NCBI GenBank assembly: GCA_903824155.1
Contig: CAIJVL010000017.1
Location: 1-5,394 of the forward strand
Source: Candidatus Adlerbacteria bacterium
GTDB taxonomy: Bacteria; Patescibacteriota; Minisyncoccia; Phycocordibacterales; SBAW01
Length of the DNA: 5,394 nucleotides
Direction: 5' to 3'
The position numbers were made by a program, and so were the translations under genes. This document shows positions 1 to 5,394 of the stretch, piece by piece. The notes beneath the pieces are model-generated. The model saw only the letters and a list, made by a program, of their open reading frames with translations, had not been told where the DNA came from and ran no database searches. The stretch's first letter is position 1. Each line of letters begins with the position of its first letter.

Positions 1-1554
1 GCGCTTGCCAGTTCGATTGTGTGGATGCATGCGCCGCAAAAGTTAAAGGACGCCGAAGCGGCGCGCAAGCGCTTTGCGTTTGAGGAGGTATTTTTTATCC
101 AGCTTGCGCGCGGCGTCGAGCGAGCACTCCAGGCCAAACAGCAGAGCTTTGCAATACATCCGCCCAAAGAAGCGATTAATGAGTTTGTGGGCGAATTTCC
201 GTTTAAGCCTACGGTCGCGCAAGAAAAAGCCATCGACGCAATACTCAATGACATGCAGAGCGGTCAACCTATGTCGCGTCTCTTGGAAGGCGACGTGGGC
301 AGCGGCAAGACGGCCGTTGCCGCCACGGCCGCGTTTGCGGTCGTTAAAACGCGCCCCGCGGGACAAAACTACGGTACGCTGCAAGTAGCCTATATGGCCC
401 CGACCGAAATTTTAGCCAAGCAGCATTTTGAGTCATTTATAAAATTCTTCGAGAACAATCCCATCAACATTGGGCTTATCACCGGCAGCGGCTGCTACAA
501 ATTCCCCTCCAAGGTGCACCAAGGTGGCGCGACCAATATATCGCGCTCGCAACTTTTAAAATGGGTGGCCAACGGCGAGATACCGGTCGTAATAGGTACG
601 CATGCATTAATACAAAAGTCGGTGCAGTTTAAGCATTTGGCGCTGGTGATAATCGACGAGCAGCACCGCTTTGGCGTTAATCAGCGCAAACAACTGGCTA
701 AAAAGGAGGCACGAATCCCGCATTTACTTAGCATGACCGCGACCCCAATCCCCCGCACGCTCGCGCTTACCATTTACGGCGACCTCGACTTAACATTGCT
801 CGACCAGATGCCCGAGGGTCGCAAGCCTATCATTACCGAGATCGTAAAACCGGCAGAGCGCGCCAAAGCGTACGCCAAAATGCGCAAGCAATTGCAAGAA
901 GGCCGCCAAGCGTACGTTATTTGCCCGCGCATCGACGAGCCCGACCCCGACAAAGCGTTTGCAATAATGGCCAAATCGGTTAAAGAAGAAGCGAAGCGCC
1001 TTAAAAAAGATATCTTCCCCGAGTACGAAATTGCGATACTCCATAGCAAAATGACGCCAAAAGAAAAAGACGAAACGATGGAAAAATTCGTCAATCACGA
1101 GATAGATATATTAGTCGCAACCTCGGTGGTCGAGGTTGGCGTCAACGTGCCCAACGCTACGATGATTTTTATCGAAGGGGCCGAAAGGTTTGGATTATCT
1201 CAGCTACATCAGCTGCGCGGACGCGTGGTGCGCTCCAACCATCAGGCGTACTGCTTTGTCGTGCCCGAAAGTAAGGGCGAGCCGACAGTGGCGCGCCTTA
1301 AAGCGTTAACCACTGCCAAAAACGGGTTTGAGCTGGCCGAGGCTGACCTTTTGCAGCGCGGCGCCGGGCAACTGGGCGGCAGCAAGCAATGGGGCATCTC
1401 GGACATTGGCATGGAAGCGCTTAAAAATTTAAAGCTCGTGGAAGCCGCGCGTACCGAAGCGCTCGCAATAGTCAAAAAAGACGACACGCTTGCCAAGCAC
1501 CCAAGCCTGCAGCACGCGCTCTTTGCACGGGCCAATGCGATGCATTTTGAGTAG
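1..1554 (+). CDS. recG: ATP-dependent DNA helicase RecG, 5'-truncated by window edge
   Basis: RecG is a cytoplasmic superfamily 2 translocase that remodels stalled forks and Holliday-type junctions in repair and recombination. The frame is open from base 1, giving 517 residues; the family is usually near 690-700, so most of the N-terminal wedge domain lies outside the window, and the ATG at 25 is internal. Visible motifs, numbered from base 1: Walker A GDVGSGKT (residues 97-104), the DEQHRFG box (from 219), TATPIPRTLA (from 246), the VEVGVNVPNA segment, and motif VI QLHQLRGRVVR (401-411). The C-terminal translocation-motif region reads RGAGQLGGSKQWG (from 453). Two oddities: motif VI has Val where the family normally has Gly (RVGRG), and the loop between residues about 160 and 190 is longer than in model RecGs, which I associate with CPR homologues. 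The gene ends in TAG, 15 bp from the stop of the convergent gene. Identity is very secure. Confidence 0.96.
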   Translation, partial: ALASSIVWMHAPQKLKDAEAARKRFAFEEVFFIQLARGVERALQAKQQSFAIHPPKEAINEFVGEFPFKPTVAQEKAIDAILNDMQSGQPMSRLLEGDVGSGKTAVAATAAFAVVKTRPAGQNYGTLQVAYMAPTEILAKQHFESFIKFFENNPINIGLITGSGCYKFPSKVHQGGATNISRSQLLKWVANGEIPVVIGTHALIQKSVQFKHLALVIIDEQHRFGVNQRKQLAKKEARIPHLLSMTATPIPRTLALTIYGDLDLTLLDQMPEGRKPIITEIVKPAERAKAYAKMRKQLQEGRQAYVICPRIDEPDPDKAFAIMAKSVKEEAKRLKKDIFPEYEIAILHSKMTPKEKDETMEKFVNHEIDILVATSVVEVGVNVPNATMIFIEGAERFGLSQLHQLRGRVVRSNHQAYCFVVPESKGEPTVARLKALTTAKNGFELAEADLLQRGAGQLGGSKQWGISDIGMEALKNLKLVEAARTEALAIVKKDDTLAKHPSLQHALFARANAMHFE

Positions 1555-1569
1555 CAGCTCTGAACCCAC

Positions 1570-4104
1570 TTAGAGACCCCAGGAGATAAACACTTCGCCA
1601 AGGATCGCGAGAAGATTGTTTGTAGAATTGCCAGCGCTCGCCATGCCCGGGGAGGAGTAGAGCTGCTGTATTTCAGGAGCAGAGAGCGCGCGGCTATATA
1701 TATGCACGTCATCAATGCCTCCTATCCACCGATTACCGTCGCTAATCGGACCTTCGCCATCGCCCAATTTCGGCGTGACGCTCTTAGTGGTGAGGGCTCC
1801 GCTGCGAGTACTGCTTCCCTTCAGAGCGCCGTTTACGTAGATTTTAAGCGTCGTTCCATCCCAGGTTGACGCGACTTGAAACCAAGTGCCCGGAGTGCTG
1901 GAAACGTTGCTTTCAGCGCGTGGTTCGACGCTTCCGTTTGAAAGAGTGACGAACGCTTCGAACGGCTGGTTCGGGTCCTCGGAGGACGGACGCGTGCGGA
2001 TGAAGAATTGGTTGTTGTTGAATATTTCGAGCGCGTCGCCGCCCTGGCCGCCGTCGCGGCGCACCCATGCAACGAACGTGAAGGCTCCGTTGAATTTCAC
2101 ATTGCTCGGGAAGGTGACCGACGTATTGGATCCGTTAAAAAACAGCGCTTGCCCAACCACACCTACGATAGAGGAGACTTTTTTGGTCATGCCTACGAGC
2201 TTGCCCGTATAGCCGTTGCCAGAAGTGTCGGCTGTGGTCTTTGCCGTGAAATTAGTGGTGGATGTATCTAGCGGCCAATATCCTAGGAGACCTGCCAGCG
2301 GGCCTGACTGCACGGTGACGCTTGCGGAGGCGCTCGCCGAGCCGCCCGCGCCGGTGCAGGTGAGACCGTAGGTAGTCGTTTGCGCCGGGGTGACTGTCGC
2401 GGAGCCGACAGTGCCGCTTGCGGTAAAGCCGGTACCCGTGCAACTCGCGGCGTTGGTTGAAGACCATGAGAGGGTCGAGGAGGAACCGCTCGTGATTGAT
2501 GTTGGATTGGCAGAAAGCGTAGCGGTCGGCGCGGGCGCGGCAATTGAGAAGGATATCGCCGTGTCCGCCGAAACGTTGCCTGCGGCGTCTTTGCATTTAA
2601 CGTAATACGTATAGCTCTGTCCGTTCTGAAGGCTGGAGAGAGCGACCGAATGCGCGAGCGCGCCAGTGGTTATGGCGGAAAATGGCGTCATCGCCGCATA
2701 GGCAAGACCGGCAACCGTTGCATAAGAGCACAGCGCGTTCTCATTGGTAGTGATCTTGAGTACTGCAGATGTCGTACCCGCCGGGAGCGTACCGGTGGGT
2801 GCGGCGCCCGAGAGCACCGGCGGCGTGGTGTTAACGACTGGAGTAACATTCACAGTTGCGTTCGCGATTGCTGAGCCGCTGGTACCCATGCAAGTTACGG
2901 AGTATGGGGTCGTGGTCGAGGGAGTCACCGAGACGCTCCCCGAAATGCCGCTTGCGGTAAAGCCGGTACCCGTGCAACTCGCGGCGTTGGTTGAAGACCA
3001 TGAGAGGGTCGAGGAGGAACCGCTCGTGATTGATGTTGGATTGGCAGAAAGCGTAGCGGTCGGCGCGGGTGGAGGCAGCGTTTTGCCAGTGCTGGTTGCC
3101 TGCACCTGCACAAAGACCTGATCCTCGGCATCAATGCCTCCGTTGGCGTTTGTTTTCACAAGATGTATCAGACAATCGCCAGGCACAAGAACCGTGTTGG
3201 AGAATGCTTTGAACACCGGCTGCTGAAGCACAGTCATGCCGGTGCCCTGCATTGCGAGCGAGTAGAGGTTGATCGCATTAGCAGGTATGGATGCATAATA
3301 ATTGGCCGGGCCTGAAACGCCCGCAGGGAGTCCGCAATTATGATAGATATAGTAGTCGTTCTGCATGCTCCACGCGCCAGTGGGAGGGGGCGTATAGGGC
3401 GCAGTATTGCTGAATGCGCTATCGCTCAAATTTCCGTAGAGCGCAAGCAATGTGGAGGTGCTGGTAACCGGAGATACGCGCATGAATGCATCGGTCGATG
3501 AGACGTTAGGATCATACAACTGGCAACCCCAGCCCAGATCGAAACAGAACTCGTCGTCGAGACCCAGCACTTGCGGCGCAGGCGAGGGCGGCGTGCCAGT
3601 GGTGAAGTTTGCCACCATGTTGCTGGCCATAGTGAAAGAGCCTCCGTAGGTGAGTATTGAGCCGTCGAGGATTACCACGATGCAGTTGGTGGCCGGCAGA
3701 GGCACAGGAAAGGTAAATTGGGTCGGCGTGCTTACCGTGCCGCTTACCGGCTGCTTGAGAATGAAGTCCGCCACCGAGGCCAGGCCGGGATATTTGGCAT
3801 AAATATCGGTGTAAGAGCTGTAGACCTCTCCATTGGACGGGCATGCCGATCCGGCCGGCATATAGTGCACCGAGATGAGCGCCTCGGAGAAATATTTAGA
3901 ACCGGAGGTTATGGAAGCGGAACCGGAGAAGCCTGCGAGATTCGTTCCCGCAGGGACCGGGAATGAATAGAGATATTTATAAAAAGTGGAGGAGGTGTTT
4001 GTGGCACTGGCGCTTAGGCTCACTGACGTGTCGGCAAAAGCGAGCGCGGGCGTCAACCCGCCTACAAGCATAATAACAAGAGCGATTTTAGTGGAAAGAC
4101 GCAT
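1570..4104 (-). CDS. Large secreted surface protein with Ig-like repeats and C-terminal LamG domain
   Basis: An 844-residue exported protein. Residues 1-24 form a signal peptide (basic MRLSTK, hydrophobic core, A-F-A cleavage site before Asp25). Residues 25-340 are an unrecognised Ser/Thr-rich region with scattered Cys (88, 141, 187, 194, 257, 311). Residues 346-421 and 524-598 are two Ig-like modules, each starting PAPTATLSANPTSITSG and each with a Cys pair (377/405 and 555/583) spaced like a sandwich disulfide. Between them, 427-521 resembles a fibronectin III/Ig-type module with Cys459/Cys504. Residues 605-817 are a LamG/concanavalin-like jelly roll, opening GLLGYWPLD, with TSGNGYTG, a WDGTTLKIYVNG strand and the closing GGIDDVHIYSRALSAPEI. 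The tail is short and hydrophobic, with no LPXTG sortase signal. The chosen ATG gives the signal peptide directly; no clear Shine-Dalgarno is seen. Likely role: cell-surface stalk plus binding tip (adhesin-like). The ligand is unknown, and a carbohydrate-active role is possible but no catalytic domain is seen. Confidence 0.9.
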   Translation of the reverse strand: MRLSTKIALVIMLVGGLTPALAFADTSVSLSASATNTSSTFYKYLYSFPVPAGTNLAGFSGSASITSGSKYFSEALISVHYMPAGSACPSNGEVYSSYTDIYAKYPGLASVADFILKQPVSGTVSTPTQFTFPVPLPATNCIVVILDGSILTYGGSFTMASNMVANFTTGTPPSPAPQVLGLDDEFCFDLGWGCQLYDPNVSSTDAFMRVSPVTSTSTLLALYGNLSDSAFSNTAPYTPPPTGAWSMQNDYYIYHNCGLPAGVSGPANYYASIPANAINLYSLAMQGTGMTVLQQPVFKAFSNTVLVPGDCLIHLVKTNANGGIDAEDQVFVQVQATSTGKTLPPPAPTATLSANPTSITSGSSSTLSWSSTNAASCTGTGFTASGISGSVSVTPSTTTPYSVTCMGTSGSAIANATVNVTPVVNTTPPVLSGAAPTGTLPAGTTSAVLKITTNENALCSYATVAGLAYAAMTPFSAITTGALAHSVALSSLQNGQSYTYYVKCKDAAGNVSADTAISFSIAAPAPTATLSANPTSITSGSSSTLSWSSTNAASCTGTGFTASGTVGSATVTPAQTTTYGLTCTGAGGSASASASVTVQSGPLAGLLGYWPLDTSTTNFTAKTTADTSGNGYTGKLVGMTKKVSSIVGVVGQALFFNGSNTSVTFPSNVKFNGAFTFVAWVRRDGGQGGDALEIFNNNQFFIRTRPSSEDPNQPFEAFVTLSNGSVEPRAESNVSSTPGTWFQVASTWDGTTLKIYVNGALKGSSTRSGALTTKSVTPKLGDGEGPISDGNRWIGGIDDVHIYSRALSAPEIQQLYSSPGMASAGNSTNNLLAILGEVFISWGL
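2412..2535 (-). repeat. 124-bp exact direct repeat, copy 1 (second Ig-like module)
   Basis: This tract is base-for-base identical to 2946-3069, offset 534 bp (178 codons, in frame). It encodes residues 524-564 of the large surface protein, the first half of its second Ig-like module. Identity stops abruptly on both sides (base 2411 g against 2945 a; base 2536 c against 3070 t), while the second halves of the modules are clearly diverged. Confidence 0.97.
2946..3069 (-). repeat. 124-bp exact direct repeat, copy 2 (first Ig-like module)
   Basis: Partner of the tract at 2412-2535. It encodes residues 346-386 of the same protein, the first half of its first Ig-like module, including the SGSSSTLSWSSTNAASC stretch. 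Synonymous positions are also identical between the copies, so the match reflects recent duplication or sequence exchange, not only protein-level selection. Confidence 0.97.
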
Positions 4105-4135
4105 AATGGAATTAAATGTATTAAATTAAAGCGAG

Positions 4136-4163
4136 ATTATAAAAACAAGGATAAAAAGAACAA
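4136..4163 (-). promoter_or_regulatory. Probable sigma70-type promoter of the large surface-protein gene
   Basis: On the minus strand TATAAT (4141-4136) is a perfect -10 hexamer. TTGTTC (4163-4158), 16 bp upstream, is a weak -35 matching three of six consensus bases. Transcription would start near 4129, leaving an AT-rich leader of about 25 nt before the ATG at 4104. No Shine-Dalgarno sequence is visible in that leader. The -35 overlaps the T-rich tail of the preceding gene's terminator. Assigned from consensus match and position only. Confidence 0.45.
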
Positions 4164-4181
4164 GGGCCCAAAGTGGGCCCT
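4144..4181 (-). terminator. Intrinsic terminator after the LamG pilin gene
   Basis: On the minus strand a perfect 8-bp stem AGGGCCCA/TGGGCCCT (4181-4174 with 4170-4163) closes a 3-nt loop and is followed by a U-rich run TGTTCTTTTT. It lies 54 bases past the pilin stop codon and before the large gene's start, so it should separate the two transcripts. On the plus strand the same hairpin has only a weak T tail. Confidence 0.8.
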
Positions 4182-4224
4182 GTTGCTCTTACTAAAGCAG
4201 GTTATCTAGCACCCCGCAAGCTTG

Positions 4225-4233
4225 TTATCCACA
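4225..4233 (+). promoter_or_regulatory. Lone DnaA-box-like 9-mer
   Basis: TTATCCACA is an exact match to the high-affinity DnaA box consensus. It lies three bases past the pilin stop codon on that gene's strand. I found no second exact copy in the window, so it is not a box cluster. It may be a chance match or an isolated DnaA site; no role is assigned. Confidence 0.25.
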
Positions 4234-4235
4234 AA

Positions 4236-5039
4236 CTAATTAATCGGCTGCCCAAAAAACATGGCGTCGCTTATAATTCCTTGTACCATGTATGTGCCCC
4301 ATCCGCCCACAACATACGCAGCGTTTCCATACACCTTCAATCCTTTGGTGTATGTTGAGGACCCCACCGCCTTTCCATCTAGATAAAGCGTGAGCAACTT
4401 GCTGGTGTCGTTTACTGACATGGCAAGATGATGCCATTTGGCGTCGTTTATGTTTACATTACTATCAACTACAAGAACCGTGTTGTCGTTAAACCACAGA
4501 ACTCCAAAAAAATGGCCGGTAGTTGCACTCATGGCCAACCCTTCATGGAAGCCTACCCGGAATACTATGTAACCGTCGGTTCCTGCGCTTGGCAGACCTG
4601 ATGCTTTATACCACCCCGCAACCGTAAACCCCGGCGGACCATTGGTAATAGCCTGCAGTGTGCCATTGGGGTTTATGATTACATTTGATCCTGATACTCC
4701 GTCAAACTGCAGCGCATAGCCTTTGCCTGTTGGCGTATCAGTCACCCACGCGTACCCCCCGGCAATTGTGCCTGGATTGCTGCCTAACGAATCCGAGGCG
4801 ATTGCTCCTGAACCATCATCCAACCTCCAAATGCCGCCATCGACGCTCCCTGCGGCGTTTTTTAATTGATTTTCAAAAGCTAACCCTGCCGCCATACGCG
4901 CCTTGTCACGCGCACCGGCGACCGATGCCATGACAATGGACGCCAAAATGCCGATGATGGCGATAACCACGAGGAGCTCTATGAGAGTGAAGCCCCGCCG
5001 GAGAATCGCAGACTTTTGAGAATGTATCTTTATGTGCAT
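4236..5039 (-). CDS. Type IV pilin-like protein with LamG/jelly-roll body domain
   Basis: A 267-residue class III-signal protein. Residues 1-16 are a short basic leader ending RRG; the prepilin peptidase site is G16/F17, followed by FTLIELLVVIAIIGILASIV with the conserved Glu at mature position 5 (E21). This helix anchors pilins in the membrane and packs in the filament core. After a short linker, residues 69-267 look like a LamG/concanavalin-like jelly roll: WRLDDGSG, YALQFDGV, FTVAGWYKAS, KWHHLAMSV, LLTLYLDGKAVGS and a final ISDAMFFGQPIN. The domain ends before the usual closing RALSxxEI helix. I chose the ATG at 5039 because it gives a normal-length leader; the same frame stays open to 5336, but that extension overlaps the upstream gene and looks like noise. 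No strong Shine-Dalgarno is seen. The start lies 11 bp after the upstream stop, so the two are probably co-transcribed. Whether it is a major pilin, minor pilin or pseudopilin cannot be told. Confidence 0.92.
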   Translation of the reverse strand: MHIKIHSQKSAILRRGFTLIELLVVIAIIGILASIVMASVAGARDKARMAAGLAFENQLKNAAGSVDGGIWRLDDGSGAIASDSLGSNPGTIAGGYAWVTDTPTGKGYALQFDGVSGSNVIINPNGTLQAITNGPPGFTVAGWYKASGLPSAGTDGYIVFRVGFHEGLAMSATTGHFFGVLWFNDNTVLVVDSNVNINDAKWHHLAMSVNDTSKLLTLYLDGKAVGSSTYTKGLKVYGNAAYVVGGWGTYMVQGIISDAMFFGQPIN

Positions 5040-5050
5040 ACGCCAATGCG

Positions 5051-5368
5051 TCAAAAAAGCCAGGTGGACAGGATGAAGCAAAAAGAAACAGCCAGCGTCA
5101 CCAGCACGAAGGCATACAGCAGGAGCTGACCGTAAAATCCCGCGGTCTTCTTGCGGGGGGCGCGAAGGACATGCAGGACCGAAAGGTACAGCGCAAAGAT
5201 AAAAATGCCCGCCTGGAGCAAGAGGTACAAGCTTGCAGCCACTCCAACGAGCGTATTCGGCTCTATCATTTGCGCAGAGCCAGACAGTGCGGGAAGCACC
5301 ACTAGGCCGAGCGCCCACAGCACGAAGATAAGCCATGCAAGGTATAGGTTGATTTTATTTGCCTTCAT
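5051..5368 (-). CDS. Small three-helix membrane protein, function unknown
   Basis: A 105-residue very hydrophobic protein that I do not recognise. Predicted membrane segments are at about 8-28, 41-67 and 80-105, with a basic loop RAPRKK at 69-74 between the second and third; the positive-inside rule puts that loop in the cytoplasm. There are no Cys pairs, signal-peptidase site or enzyme motif; the protein ends inside or right after the last helix (STWLF). In-frame starts at 5386 (TTG) and 5374 (ATG) are also possible, but the extended -10 element at 5377-5385 would place the transcription start just before the ATG at 5368, so I prefer that one. The stop is 11 bp upstream of the LamG pilin start, suggesting one transcript and perhaps a role in membrane insertion or assembly of that pilin, which is inference only. 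The hydrophobic pattern supports this frame over the overlapping pilin-frame extension. Confidence 0.75.
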   Translation of the reverse strand: MKANKINLYLAWLIFVLWALGLVVLPALSGSAQMIEPNTLVGVAASLYLLLQAGIFIFALYLSVLHVLRAPRKKTAGFYGQLLLYAFVLVTLAVSFCFILSTWLF

Positions 5369-5376
5369 ATGCATAA

Positions 5377-5385
5377 AGTATATCA
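5377..5385 (-). promoter_or_regulatory. Possible extended -10 promoter element of the small membrane gene
   Basis: The minus strand reads TGATATACT (5385-5377): a TGn extension plus TATACT, five of six matches to TATAAT. Any -35 would lie beyond the right edge of the window. The expected start near 5370 would give a leaderless or almost leaderless message for the ATG at 5368. Single short motif, so tentative. Confidence 0.35.
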
Positions 5386-5394
5386 AACAATTAA

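Noticed and set aside
774..1098. Minus-strand open frames inside recG
   Set aside because: They are antisense to strongly conserved helicase motifs and their translations show no family features.
1555..1569. Terminator between recG and the convergent gene
   Set aside because: The 15-bp gap has no GC-rich stem followed by a T run on either strand; only a weak 4-bp pairing (CTCT/AGAG) was found.
2412..3069. CRISPR-like or transposon-derived repeat
   Set aside because: There are only two in-frame copies of 124 bp within a coding sequence, with no spacers of regular size, no terminal inverted repeats and no target duplication.
2744..3121. Plus-strand open frame of 125 codons across the Ig-like modules
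   Set aside because: It is antisense to the secreted protein; its repeated translation only mirrors the 124-bp duplication.
4105..4235. Origin of replication
   Set aside because: There is one DnaA-box match and AT-rich DNA, but no box cluster and no replication genes nearby; the AT-rich part is better explained by promoter and terminator.
5040..5336. N-terminal extension of the pilin frame to a 366-residue protein
   Set aside because: It would place about 99 low-complexity, Cys/Pro/Arg-rich residues before the prepilin leader and overlap the convincing three-helix membrane gene in another frame; the ATG at 5039 gives a normal leader.

Overview
The window is 5.4 kb of bacterial DNA with four protein-coding genes and no RNA genes, CRISPR array or mobile element that I can recognise. 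The likely source is a Patescibacteria/CPR bacterium, probably of the Parcubacteria type. This is inferred from three things: the style of the RecG sequence (an extended loop before the DEQH box and a divergent C-terminal motif), the Ser/Thr-rich Ig-like repeats of a kind often seen in CPR surface proteins, and a type IV pilin N-terminus fused to a LamG/jelly-roll domain. All four genes read well with the ordinary genetic code; TGA is used as a stop in the small membrane gene, which argues against the UGA=Gly lineages (Gracilibacteria/SR1). No marker gene here fixes the taxonomy.

Layout. Bases 1-1554 (+) hold the 3' three quarters of recG, a branched-DNA helicase gene cut by the left edge. 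It converges, with only 15 bp between stop codons, on a large minus-strand gene (4104-1570) for an 844-residue secreted protein. That protein has a signal peptide, a roughly 310-residue unrecognised N-terminal region, three beta-sandwich-like modules and a C-terminal LamG domain. Two of its modules carry a 124-bp tract identical at the DNA level. The 131-bp gap 4105-4235 contains a likely promoter for the large gene, an intrinsic terminator for the gene upstream, and a lone perfect DnaA-box-like 9-mer. Next on the minus strand come a type IV pilin-like protein with a LamG domain as its body (5039-4236) and, 11 bp upstream of it, a small three-helix membrane protein (5368-5051) with an extended -10 element immediately before its start.

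How the genes may work together. recG belongs to DNA repair and is probably functionally unrelated to the rest. The three minus-strand genes are all membrane or exported products, and two of them end in LamG-type domains, the family used for carbohydrate or protein binding. The simplest reading is a cell-surface locus: a membrane protein and a LamG-bearing pilin in one transcript, followed by a separately promoted secreted adhesin-like protein. Adhesion to a host or partner cell is an inference from domain content; nothing in the sequence proves the ligand.
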